A DNA stretch of 64,000 bases. Origin: Symsagittifera roscoffensis. Lineage: Eukaryota > Xenacoelomorpha > Acoela > Convolutidae. The notes beneath the pieces were generated by a model. The model was not told where the DNA came from. It searched no databases and saw only the letters and a program-made list of their open reading frames with translations. The stretch covers positions 11,677,579 through 11,741,578 of the forward strand of contig NC_087065.1 of assembly GCF_963678635.1 (NCBI RefSeq), written 5' to 3'. The translations under genes were made by a program, and so were the position numbers. Positions within the stretch are counted from its first letter, which is position 1. The number at the start of each line of letters is the position of its first letter. Shown here one piece after another: positions 53,701-62,123 of this stretch.

Positions 53701-55947
53701 CCCGATGTGCATTGCATCTTCTTCAAGCATGGCGCAGTGTCCAATCGATCTCACTTTCAACTCTTCTTTCCCTACGTAGATTTGCCCAATTAGGTCTTCG
53801 TCACATGTTATCATTGTCTTGGTGTAGATGTTGATGCCATCTATATTTAGCATCACCTCGTGTGGACCATAAGCTTCAGTATACCTGTTATCAACACGTA
53901 CCGACTTGCTGCCCCCTCTCGTGAGTAGTGCTCTCAACGCTCTAGAAGTCGTTTGTGGGCTTATACAGCTCAAGTAATCTGCGTACACGTCAATGTGCAT
54001 TATTGTCTGGTCGCTCGGTTCGCTCAAGTTTCTGGTTACCTCGTGGCCGCCCACTGTGATTATGGACATTATTCTCGCCCCAATTTTCGATATGCCGAAT
54101 GGCTTTCCCGTCACCATTTTTACAGTGTTAAAATTCCCGGTCTTTGTTGAGCCCGGTACAGGCTCTGGTGTTTGGTTCGATCCGGTTAATGCTTCGTTAA
54201 AATTCTGTCTTTCGATCTCCAGCTTTAGTCGTTGCTCTATTTCTTTCGCAGCCAGATCCTGTTTCACTTTGGCAATTGCTTCCGTCGCCGCTTTCTCATA
54301 ATTTATCTCTAGAGAGTTCCCGGCCGCGGATTCTATCGCACCATTAACATGTGTTACAGCTTTCACTGTCTTCGTTGGCAATTCCGTGCTTGGTGCTCCT
54401 AAGTTCCTCGATTCAAACTCGTTTTGCCTGTTCCGCTGATTCTGCACCGCCGCTAATGCCAACTTGTGTTTGGGGTGACTCTGGTCCTTGACCGCTTCCC
54501 AGAACAAGGGAAAATCCATTCTGAAGTGCCCCTCCTGGTTACAGAAGAAGCATCTAGCGCCTATCTTGATGATTAAGCCATTATAGTACTCGTGTTTCTC
54601 CATCTGGCTCATGTCTTCCTCATCCGGTGCGTATCCTAGGCTCTTCATGCCTTGTTTGTATGTTGTGCAGTCAGCCACCTGGTGATCCGCCGACCCGCAG
54701 TTCGCGCATGATCTGCGCTTGTCCATGTCATCTCTCGGCTTGTACCATGACGACCTCTGGGGTTGACTTCCCCCTTGCGTGTTCCTGTTTTCTGAATATG
54801 AGTATCTCTTGGGTTTCATCAGCATGTATTCCCTTGATTTCTGTCTCATTTCTTCTGGGGTTGGTGCGCTGTCTTTCGACAATGTGTAGTATGTTGCTAA
54901 CATTGTCCTTAAATCATCACTCTTTACCCCATCAATGAACTTCGAGGCAATGCTAAAGTTTCTTCTGTTTGTCGACTCCTCTGGGTCACTCCTTCTTCTC
55001 AATCTCTCAAGGTCATCTAGGAACCGATCAATTGACTCATCGTCTCTCTGTCTTCTCTTTTCAAATCGCATCATCGCTTGGTGACCCTTCATGCCTGATC
55101 CGAATCGATTCAGCAAAATTTCGAAGATTTTGTCCGCGGTGTCTCGTTCTTCTTCTTTCTTTGCAACCACGCATTTTAATGCCGTGCCTTCCAGGTTGCT
55201 GAGTATGGCTGTGCATGCTTGCCTTTCATCATTTAAGTTATCTTGCTCTAGATGTAATCTCATCACTTCCACCCAAGTGTCGATGCATCCATCGGAGTCG
55301 TCTTTGAATTCCTTTGGGTTCTTGAAAGTTTTTCTCGATTTTCCGTCCCTCCTATCGCTCGAGTCAGTGTTCCTCGTGGCGAAGGCCTCTAGAGTCCTGT
55401 TCATCATCTCCCAAGTGCTTGCCCATGTCATAGCATCCGGACCTGCGTTGCTGTTAGCTGTTGAGTCCTCCGGGCCAGTCGTTGTACTTGACGTTCCATT
55501 CTTCATAATTGTTTTAGCCGCTGTTGGTGCTATGCTCACCGTATCCCGGGTTAAGGGCAACGGTGTCGATTGTCGTTTGTTCCTTTGTGGTTCCACAAAG
55601 TCAACTCTGGTGCCTTGCGTGCGATCCGCTGCCGGTCTTTCTTGTGAGGTAGAATTTCTCAAGATTGCATCCAATTTCGCCTGTATTGCACTCGAACTTT
55701 CGGCCTGATTCTTGCCCATTGTGTCCATTCTCTTTTCCAGGCCACCTAATTGGCTGTTGACATCATCATATCGGTTTTTCAACTGTTGCATATCTTTTTT
55801 GATGTTCTTATCTCGTTCTTCATTGGTGGCATCTACCTTGTCCGACATCTGCTGGAGTCTCTCGTCTGTCGCCTTAGCCAGGTTAAAATAACTGTCCAGA
55901 TACTCGTGTTTGTTGTATTTCAACTCTTTCCTTATTAAGTCTCTATC
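47800..55947 (-). CDS. Gag-pol polyprotein of copy 3
   Basis: About 2,700 codons open from just after the TAA at 55948 to the TGA at 47800. Positions are counted from the TTG at 55923. Gag core is about 200-370. Knuckle 1 is CX2CX4HX4C at 406-419. Knuckle 2 at 458-471 has lost its final Cys (HFRMDF). Aspartic protease DTG is at 765-767. Reverse transcriptase has LDLGSAFWQV at 1183 and YVDD at 1249-1252. RNase H residues are Asp1398, Glu1444 and Asp1469. The integrase has a zinc site and Asp2004, Asp2063 and Glu2099 (D58D35E), then a GPY/F module near 2239. About 340 residues of unknown linker precede the integrase and about 440 follow it. The set fits Ty3/gypsy. There is no ATG near the start of this frame, so translation likely enters from the upstream segment. 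Confidence 0.93.
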   Translation of the reverse strand, partial: DRDLIRKELKYNKHEYLDSYFNLAKATDERLQQMSDKVDATNEERDKNIKKDMQQLKNRYDDVNSQLGGLEKRMDTMGKNQAESSSAIQAKLDAILRNSTSQERPAADRTQGTRVDFVEPQRNKRQSTPLPLTRDTVSIAPTAAKTIMKNGTSSTTTGPEDSTANSNAGPDAMTWASTWEMMNRTLEAFATRNTDSSDRRDGKSRKTFKNPKEFKDDSDGCIDTWVEVMRLHLEQDNLNDERQACTAILSNLEGTALKCVVAKKEEERDTADKIFEILLNRFGSGMKGHQAMMRFEKRRQRDDESIDRFLDDLERLRRRSDPEESTNRRNFSIASKFIDGVKSDDLRTMLATYYTLSKDSAPTPEEMRQKSREYMLMKPKRYSYSENRNTQGGSQPQRSSWYKPRDDMDKRRSCANCGSADHQVADCTTYKQGMKSLGYAPDEEDMSQMEKHEYYNGLIIKIGARCFFCNQEGHFRMDFPLFWEAVKDQSHPKHKLALAAVQNQRNRQNEFESRNLGAPSTELPTKTVKAVTHVNGAIESAAGNSLEINYEKAATEAIAKVKQDLAAKEIEQRLKLEIERQNFNEALTGSNQTPEPVPGSTKTGNFNTVKMVTGKPFGISKIGARIMSIITVGGHEVTRNLSEPSDQTIMHIDVYADYLSCISPQTTSRALRALLTRGGSKSVRVDNRYTEAYGPHEVMLNIDGINIYTKTMITCDEDLIGQIYVGKEELKVRSIGHCAMLEEDAMHIGTEADVTGHVLDISGKKTQLRGLLDTGAVLSVIPIETWEKMGFDKGDLMESRIRLSAANKGALRVLGRTPIIALNLGERNLWISFIVVENLDESDQFILGRDFTRNFDVTIDLNNAMFRIRNPDRRYAIKPVNLIMANENKAPVFLSRRVRLKANEAAIVSLRMINYNELSDNKQVCIVPNPNSQSAAVLGRSFSITKSGLCVSVLLNTLDIPITIQRGRKLGYALPVKTRYEMTENSKQNEVVNCPNHRDKICILRRLQKIKDSSGLIKSLKSETDDGLSSCSNFPELPTLDEMQSEKPVLPEIEHLRGKLKDEQLEAIKDVLERNEEVFSRHKADIGCCNFIEHEIELEENAVPHREGARRMTPHKSDACRKETLLEYDMIEPSKSPWACGVVMAKKKGDQLRFCCDFRYLNSVTVKDAYPIPRIDESLSKLGDAKFFTTLDLGSAFWQVPLRKQDRDKTGFACELGLFQWKRMPFGLCNATATFQRLMAHALIGVTKKYGNLVMCYVDDVVIATPTLEDHIERLDEVFACMKRSGLKCKPSKCEILKDSIKYLGRMVDKHGIRPDTDAVEAVLTWKSPKTEHQLMSFLGFANYYREFIKGYADKVYPMQQLMRHKGKKFTWNNAAEESFQRIKKELCEAPVLGMPTEKGMYVLDTDASVVAISGILHQEQEWNGKTVLRPIAYGSKVLSDTEMKYGAPKAEIFAVVTFVEKYRAYLGSEPFKLRVDNRALSWLKTYSMDQSYIGRWIVRLDGYNMIIEHRTRDKHQNADSLSKKTEFYERQEQREADRPEIKDGFSFMDKETYDSLPLTRWLDKSGKPMEDHPELPKEPPEKTILKKSKRIPIEIILKSKIVKETLKAKGYDLNQVEAGTAQIDDDLMRLLEKLSDDKPVIQEKGQEKPEFTILRRKETVNDTDSSRGSVTDSKDVVRSLVDKIPEDILEQTKVRKKKVTFKEDTEHLGLGQESGECSRFTEEGTGEGKLSGEREGWDEDSDESSENQDSLCMILAEEKTRHHDRELHTDPSSGTYNMDIQEMRGGEELEKIAVARKPFRELSCNSNIRTNLVPEDDMKIVKRMICVKLSDDIHNPGEMNGQIMALKEHVKARYRLSDLIRAQKNDKMTSNLSKWIQSGVKEKGELEEDSYKILSQFYKEKKDLLYHTADGVVACKRRDEEKILHKHNLIILPQLYQTEVLFRSHDQMGHQGIDKVQQRILHRFDWPGMRKACERWVNVCLACLQVKDPWKMKFPLKSVESSEFNEVVQIDHQKICMTESGYNQLLVIIDHFTKLAEAVPCQTASAEETCDHLITHWISRYGCPMTFQSDNGKAFVGDLTKELMKRSHIAQAHSTTYHPQTNGLVERQNRTLVNMLRVYCSRYMTDWDKYLPQVVGAYNSTQHSTTGISPFMMLTGRERAMPLTFFYPEYEGKRTSPQAYVKEAIKRQQELNELCRRNTAQAQMRQRRKYDEKILRAKPYEVGQYVWVFQNVIPPKGTKKLLKKWRGPFMITEIHQQGRFYRLSTGRAAHYENLKPHVPSPEDWCIPKDMEGLEYLVVEPACEVNEKGTREKNDDNENLSLDDNEKIGGESDAGSFVEEDWNDPEQDEVPKWMEPDRPTPPETRTGNRKRTGMRYNRYGDDFLIDKIQPDKLGEELLSAGELEAGEEWQVIDDGGHYPQEDHSTPELETDLEQSEIERRENTNLRILEWMRDVKDESHEGQSIQQVDVSAANYMKTEDPLFGWTATDRPLDIPQDNSDPTTSTGTSINIFVRGVGVGLTHTENLMIKKLKEVRETSELELEEEEPEPTIGRNFKTKFEIPNEYSENIMITDSDFILSNRTSAICITADMSFKSRLEADFRREYQNVEFLFRQRPGLGGMAALPPSVAQVPGKYLCFLVTRVNDRNTIDPEHVMLALTRLRDFMTERGITEVSMPVYDPNRGKLSSRELYAILHVVFAETEIMVYLHKKYYLSIA

Positions 55948-56598
55948 TTACTCACTGTACTTCAGTTTCTTGTCGATCTGATTTAGTTTTGTCATCAGGT
56001 CTCCAAGCTCAAGAGTAGCTGTTTCATGATCAGCCGTCGGTCTGTCCTCGGCCGTAGCTTCTGCTTTATTTTGTTCCTCTCTTGGATTGGCTTCTGTCGT
56101 CTTCGTGCTCACTGTCCCAAATGTTCGTGCTCTTTCAGCTTTTGGTTCTTCAGTCATGTTTTCTTTCGTTTTTATTCCGACCATCATCGCCAACCTTTCT
56201 GTAAAAGATGTCTTTTTTACTTGAGAGTCTTTTTTCACCGTTTCTTCGGTGTTGCCTATTGCATCTTCCACATTGTCTATTGGTGAGAACTCTATGGGTT
56301 TCGGGTTTGGTTCTTCTGCATTGGGCATTGGAGTTGACTCCGTCGTCTTTTTCTCCAGTTCATCTACGCTCTGGTCTGGTGTCTCTAGGTCGATTTCGAT
56401 TGTAGGCTCCACCTGTTTTTCCCTCGCATCTTCTTGCATCTTGCTCTCGGTGCCACTCCTCGTGCTGACCATGCTAACTGAAAAGTTATCTTTTGTTTTC
56501 CTTGGGCCCATTAATGTCGTTCCGCGCAGCGACGAGTTATATTTCGTGTTCGATCCACTTGACCTTTTTTCGAGCACCGGTACCCTACTCCGTCTCAT
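55948..56598 (-). CDS. N-terminal segment of the gag-pol frame, copy 3 (ends in an in-frame TAA)
   Basis: 216 codons from the ATG at 56598 (MRRSRVPV) to TAA at 55948-55950. Hydrophilic and acidic, with no known domain; it ends in a short amphipathic helix. The following gag frame is the same frame: eight codons separate the TAA from the TTG that begins the conserved gag segment. Copy 1 has GAG at the TAA position. So the segment is either the natural N-terminus of gag-pol with a recent stop, or a separate product with stop readthrough. I favour the first because copy 1 has a sense codon. Confidence 0.8.
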   Translation of the reverse strand: MRRSRVPVLEKRSSGSNTKYNSSLRGTTLMGPRKTKDNFSVSMVSTRSGTESKMQEDAREKQVEPTIEIDLETPDQSVDELEKKTTESTPMPNAEEPNPKPIEFSPIDNVEDAIGNTEETVKKDSQVKKTSFTERLAMMVGIKTKENMTEEPKAERARTFGTVSTKTTEANPREEQNKAEATAEDRPTADHETATLELGDLMTKLNQIDKKLKYSE

Positions 56599-56839
56599 TA
56601 TTTCTATTTACAATTGCTCTTATTTACAATATTATTATATACACAATTCTATTCTAAAAATAAAAAAAACAATTTGTGGAAACAAATTCTTAAAAGAAAA
56701 TATACAACGTGATAAAAACCTTGTTCCAGTTCTCTAAATTCTTCGAGTAACTTTCTTTATTTGTGGTCCCAACCGTACCGGGTTCCATTTATTCTTGTTC
56801 TGTGTTAAAACAACTTGTTGTAATTTTATTTCAATTTTT

Positions 56840-57505
56840 ATACTGTCCTAAGACTTCCAGTTACCGTCCCTACTCTTCTTTGTACCGTCCCAGGCTTCTT
56901 TCTACTGTCCCAAGACTGTTCGGTATTGTCCCAGTACTTCGTCAGTGTCCCATGACCCTTGTCCTGAGAGTACTATCCCAAGGCTACTGTCCCAAGGCTA
57001 GTGTCCCAAGACCAGTGTCCCAAGACTGCTGTCCCAAGGCTAGTATCCCAAGACTAGTGTCCCAAGACTACTGTCCCAAGGCTAGTGTCCCAAGGCTAGT
57101 GTCCCAAGACTACTGTCCCAAGGCTAGTGTCCCAAGACTAGTGTCCCAAGACTACTATCCCAAGGCTAGTGTCCCAAGACCACCGTCCCAAGACCCTTGT
57201 CCCAAGACCCTGCCCCAAGACCCTGTCCCAAGACCACTGTCCCAAGACCACTGTCCCAAGACCCTTGTCCCAAGACCCTGTCCCAAGACCCTTGTCCCAA
57301 GACCACTGTCCCAAGACCACTGTCCCAAGACCCTGTCCCAAGACCCTGTCCCAAGACCCTTGTCCCAAGACCACTGTCCCAAGACCACTGTCCCAAGACC
57401 ACTGTCCCAAGACCACTGTCCCAAGACCACTGTCCCAAGACTGTCTCAAGACTGTTCTGGTCCAACACTGTCCCAGGACTTCTTTGGCACTGTCCCAAGA
57501 CTGTT
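56840..57505. repeat. 14-bp minisatellite in the copy 3 leader
   Basis: Head-to-tail GTCCCAAGACTACT-type units, with GTCCCAAGGCTAGT and 13-bp GTCCCAAGACCCT variants that are rare or absent in copy 1. Array position is the same in both copies, but the variant composition differs, so it expands and turns over within the element. Confidence 0.97.
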
Positions 57506-58369
57506 GACAAGTGTCTGAGCGGTGGGACCTCTTTCTTCTTCGTTATGGGGACTTCTTGATTCACTGTACCTTGTACCACCACTCAAGCTCTAGTAAAATT
57601 TTCCCAAAAACCCTCTCTTAAAAGCCAAATGCTGACCCCCCTTTTTCTTATTTCTTTTTAATTACCTCTCTTTCAATGTTCCAAGCAACTTGAGACCAAA
57701 ACCTGTGCGCAGGTATTTTGTGATCACCTGTTCGTATAAAAACTAAACACAAATCCTCACCAAAATGCAACAAAAATCCAAGCTAGAAAAAGTAATAAAA
57801 ACGGGAAGATGAGCCCACCTAAAATTCAAAGGTGACAAATGTCTACCTTCTATCGAAAAAATGTCTGGTACCTAATTGCCACGCGTTTCCTTCCCCCCTG
57901 CTAGCGATCTTATGGGGTATCACAAAAACTGTCTATGTCCGTTCCCCCCTACCGATCCGACCAGGGTACCTACCTTAACCTAATTCCAATTTTGGATATC
58001 CGCTTCCTATGACCAACGCGTGTAAATGACTAATGTAACTAAATCAGCGATGTCGACTAATTAGTTACTCTAATTTCCCTCCTTTTTACAATTTACAACC
58101 GCCAACCTCTAACTTAACCAGCCCCCCTTCTAACCTCCCCCCTTTTTAGCCCCCCTTCTTAAACCTAAAATTACCTTAAGCGCCGGGTGCTAAACCTCTC
58201 AAGAGAAAACCGTAGACCTGTCTCCAGGCCTGCTCAAGTAAAAACGTTTCTCAAAACCGGGGGATACCGCTTATCCAATTTTACACTTATTTCCTATAAT
58301 GTAATGTGAATTTTAACGATACCCGTTCTGCCCAACTTGAGAACTCGAGAACTGCCAAATCCTTCTTGG

Positions 58370-58575
58370 CTACTTTCCCACTCGACTGGTCACCTCTTCC
58401 AGTCCAGTCTCCTATTGGTTCAGCTCAAGTGCTCCTGTACCACTTTCCCACTCGGCTGGTCACCTCTTCCAGTCAAGTCTCCTATTGGTTCAGCTCAAGT
58501 GCTCCTGAACCACTTTCCCACTCGGCTGGTCACCTCTTCCAGTCAAGTCTCCTATTGGTTCAGCTAAGTTCCAAG
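58370..58575. repeat. 70-bp tandem repeat in the copy 3 leader
   Basis: Three units with a 70-bp period (starts near 58370, 58440, 58510), each with CACTCGGCTGGTCACCTC or close to it and TCAGCTCAAGTGCTCCTG. Homologous to the 69-bp units of copy 1. Confidence 0.95.
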
Positions 58576-58955
58576 CTATCTGAAAACCCTTGACAACGCC
58601 CCACACTCGGGCTCTTTATTAAGGTTACTGGATTAAATTACTAGGTTGATCGAAACGATCGAACTTGTAAAACAGTATGGGTGTACTATATAATTAATAT
58701 AAAGGTTTGATCCAACTAATCTGGTGTCAAAGTCACTGTCTTTTTTCGTTTTATGGTTTTTGTTCCTTTTTCTATTCTTTTTTTTGTTTTTGTTTTTGCT
58801 TTTTGTCTTTTTGCTCGTGTTTTTGTCCCCCCTAGTTGCCCCCCTTTACTTGGTTAGCTAAGCCTCGTTCGGAGAGCGTACCAGGAAGTTTTCTCGAGTT
58901 TTCTTAAAAAGCTATCACGGTACAACCGGAAGGTTTGCACGTTCCTGTCGAACCG

Positions 58956-59059
58956 CACCGCGGTACTCTAGAATGGGCATTCAGCCCGAAGCTGTCTCAA
59001 GTGGGTTCGACTCCGTAGTCTTGATGTCGTAAACACCCAGGAGCGCCATAAAAACACTA
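58956..59059. other. Extra segment between leader and 5' LTR of copy 3
   Basis: Roughly 100 bp absent from copy 1, where the leader abuts the LTR after one base. It contains GGGTTCGACTCC, which resembles a tRNA T-arm/B-box, and on the element strand TGGCGCTCCTGGGTG eleven bases from the LTR, an alternative PBS. It could be an inserted tRNA-derived piece left by reverse transcription. Confidence 0.5.
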
Positions 59060-59875
59060 TGTAACATTCGTCTACTGCAGTCACACATGAGGCTTAAGAA
59101 AAATAGGCCCTATAACTATTGGCTCAAGAGTCAGGGACACTATCTCTTGTGTTTTTCTACCTCAAATCAGTCGGAGCCAATTCGGTTCGTTTGTGACATG
59201 AGACTACGACTCGTTACAGCTTAAAGGCTACTACTAAAATATCCCCCACTCTAGAATTAAGAACATCCTCATACTTAGGTCTCTAGATACCCAAAATACA
59301 TGAACGCCGTTAAAAACCGGGTTGGAACAATCCGTTAAGTTACTTTTATTTAGACAGTGGAACTTTGATCCATTTCAGATGGATCAACCTAAAACTCGCC
59401 TTACCTCAACATAATAATCATAAAACACACTCTAGAAATTCAAATTTGTACTCACATTGTAGCACGCTCAAGAACTGGGATTAATCAAGTCGGTAATCAA
59501 CTCGAGAATCAAATAATATAATTAAAATGAGTTTAATGTTTGTCAGTTTTAACAACAAGAACAAGTTCGTACTCTAGACTATAATTTCTCGTGAACCATT
59601 GGGACACTCAAGCTGTCCACCTTTCCACCGAAGGTTCACTCTAGTCCAGTTTAGAATAGTACTCCAGTCAAGTCACAATAATCCAGTTCGTGGAATACTC
59701 TTGTCTCTGTTTCGAATGGGACAGCTCTACTCTAGGTTATTGCTGTGACGGAAATTGCGAATAGCAATTTCCTACCGATTGTTCTTGCAACTTTCCCGCG
59801 ATTTTCACTCGATTGTTCTGACTTCTCTTTTTGACTTTCAGTTATCGCGAGAAAATCGTGCATGACATGCTCCAT
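59060..59875 (-). repeat. 5' LTR of copy 3, outer end in the gap
   Basis: Begins TGTAACATTCG and runs at least 816 bp to the N gap. It contains the hairpin at 59750-59772 and a CTTTCAG-like stretch shared with other LTRs. Full length is expected to be about 0.9 kb by comparison with 15180-16075. Confidence 0.9.
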
Positions 59876-60075
59876 NNNNNNNNNNNNNNNNNNNNNNNNN
59901 NNNNNNNNNNNNNNNNNNNNNNNNNNNNNNNNNNNNNNNNNNNNNNNNNNNNNNNNNNNNNNNNNNNNNNNNNNNNNNNNNNNNNNNNNNNNNNNNNNNN
60001 NNNNNNNNNNNNNNNNNNNNNNNNNNNNNNNNNNNNNNNNNNNNNNNNNNNNNNNNNNNNNNNNNNNNNNNNNNN
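59876..60075. other. Assembly gap (200 N)
   Basis: Exactly 200 N, a conventional placeholder size, so the real distance is unknown. It hides the outer end of the copy 3 LTR and the target-site duplication. Confidence 0.99.
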
Positions 60076-60949
60076 CTTCCTTCAGGGGAACATTTGTTGT
60101 ACAAACTTTGAAAATCAAGAGATATTGTGGTTTGAACCGGATCTAGAGCATTGTTTTGAATTGTTTCTCTGGTACCTTTAGTTTCGGTTTCTATATTGGC
60201 TCCATCGGTATTTTCAAAAAATTTCGCAAGCGTTTTGTTAAGATTCTTATACGAGCTGCCGGAAGTGATAGTACTGGTCGTAGGGGTGTCTCAGCCTTGT
60301 GTACCTTAGCCAAACCGTACAAACGGGTGGGTTGCCCCCAGGCTCTTAAAATTGGTCAGAGAAAAAAAAGAACCAACTATTTTCAGAGTCTCACCCAAAC
60401 CACTAAAAAGACCCTAATTTAACCAAATTTTCTGCGCGGGAGGCAAATTTTGGAAAAAATCAAAAGAGGCAATATTAGACCTTTTCTTGGAAATTTTGAC
60501 CAAAAAATCACGTTTTTTCGGCGCGCGCTCCCCCCTCAAAGTTAGTATAGATTGGCGTCCTGGGCGCCTTTAGAAAAATTTTAAGGCAGTCAGCCAAAAG
60601 TGGATATCTCCAAATAGTACAATTTCTGGAAAAACTCCGTCAACAGCAATTTCAACAAAAAGTGACCTAGAAAAAATAAGTGACCAAAAAATCACCAAAA
60701 GTGACCAGGTCACTTAAAATGACCAGTTTGAGCAGCCGGGTTGCACCCTGTTGACCTCATTTTAGAAAAAATTGATCATTCATCTCGTCTCTTTTGATTA
60801 TGGCAAGTAGTTCTCTGTTAAGTTCGTTCTCAATTTTCAGTATAACCTCATCAATGGTTGCCTCAGTTTTCAAAAACTGAGCAGATTGCAACAATGATTC
60901 TAGCTTTAATTCATACGTTTTTTTCCTCATAATGCAAAACCCAATCACC
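60076..60949. other. Flanking DNA between copies 3 and 4
   Basis: AT-rich sequence not related to the element. Two weak open frames exist (60156-60422 plus, 60757-60930 minus). The latter has a helical, Glu/Leu-rich composition and could be a fragment of a host exon interrupted by copy 4, but nothing identifies it. Confidence 0.5.
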
Positions 60950-61813
60950 TGTAACATTCGCCGAGGTTAAAGAAAAATAGGCCCTATAACCATTGGCTCA
61001 AGAGTCAGTGATACTATCTCTTGTGTTTTTCCACCTCAAGCGGTCGGAGCCAATTCGGTTCACTTGCGACGTTGGACCAAAACTCGCGTTACAGCTTAAA
61101 GGCCACTACCAAAATACCCCCCACTCTAGAAAAAAAGAACGCCCCCATACTCAGGTCTCAAAGTACCTAAAATACGCGAACGTCGTTAAAAACAGGGTCG
61201 GAACTTATATGTATTTAGTTTTTATTAGATAGTGGACCTTTGATCCATTTCAGATGGATCAACCTAAAAACTTTCCCTAACTCAACCTTACAAAAAAAAC
61301 TCTCAAGAAAATTAAGTTAGGTACTCACAAACCGACACCATCTCCAGAATTGAGCAACTAAATCATAAAGCAACTCTAGAGTTGATTGGGTAATTAAGTT
61401 TAACTCGAGAAGTTTGAAATAAGCAAGTTTTAACTCAAGAAACAAGTTTTTTATCTGGACCACTGGCAGCTTCAGCTGTCCACCTTTCCACCTAAATTTC
61501 ACTCTGGTCCACTCTAATTTATTTTTTCTCCCCTAGCGATCACTTTTCGTCTTCTGCCAAGAATAAGACAGCTCTACTCATGTTCGAATTATGTATAAGA
61601 AATTGCGAATAGCAATTTGCCGCTGCTATTTTTGGCTACTTTCCCGCGATTGTAGTTCGAAGCTTCTGATATTGTTTTCCTGTGTTTTTAGTTGTCGTGA
61701 GAAACTTGAGCATAATAGGCTCAATTCAAACTTTTGAAAATTTTGATTTCAACCCAAAATCATGTTTTAAGCGTTGCTCAAGGTCAAACTTCCAATTATG
61801 ACCGACTGGCACA
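60950..61813 (-). repeat. 3' LTR of copy 4
   Basis: 864 bp with TGTAACATTCG start and GGCACA end. It lacks about 20 bp near the start relative to the other LTRs (CTACTGCAGTCACACATG region). The hairpin at 61600-61618 keeps 7-bp arms. The candidate PPT follows at 61814. Confidence 0.87.
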
Positions 61814-62123
61814 TACTCCCCGGACTGAAGATCGATTCGATGTCCTCATTGCCTGCCGCCGTCTGTCAGTGAGCCCGCAGAAAATTGAGTGCGTCTCAAG
61901 ATACACTGCCACTGGTCATTTACAGAAGTTTGCAACAGATTTAATTTTATCTACACCCCAAAATTCACAAACATGCAAAATTTTCACATTATTGCTAAAC
62001 AGCAATCAAAGTATGCATACACATGCACCCTGAGTTTCCGCTTTGTAAGCTTTTATTAAAATTTCTCTTGTTTTGTTCATTCAGAAAAAGTCATGCAGCA
62101 TTTTGACTTATATAGTAGAATAT

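Larger units (their letters stand above)
56599..59059 (-). other. 5' leader of copy 3
   Basis: About 2.46 kb between the 5' LTR and the first ATG, collinear with the copy 1 leader and carrying the same two repeat arrays. Conserved non-repeat blocks include a stretch at about 57840-58020 and CTCGTTCGGAGAGCGTACC near 58866, possible packaging or translation signals. Nothing clearly coding. Confidence 0.75.
37387..60075 (-). mobile_element. Near-intact giant Ty3/gypsy-class element (copy 3)
   Basis: Complete element on the minus strand. The order is 5' LTR (59060 to the gap), leader 56599-59059, gag-pol 56598-47800, spacer, ORF2 47293-38424, 3' UTR, and 3' LTR 37994-37387. Size is about 22.5 kb. 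The shared part of the two LTRs (about 515 bp) shows four substitutions and one 1-bp indel, so the insertion is young. The outer end of the 5' LTR and the right target duplication fall in a 200-N gap. Coding damage is limited to one in-frame stop and one frameshift. Confidence 0.93.

Noticed and set aside
56763-57582. Similar repeat-encoded ORFs in copy 3, up to 251 codons
   Set aside because: Same cause: 14-bp and 13-bp units in the leader, with no conserved start or end compared with copy 1.
60156-60422. 88-codon plus-strand ORF beside the gap
   Set aside because: Basic, low-information sequence with no motif or splice context. Treated as chance.
60757-60957. 66-codon minus-strand ORF with Glu/Leu-rich helix
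   Set aside because: Its start lies in the LTR of copy 4 and nothing identifies the remainder. It could be an interrupted exon but cannot be supported.
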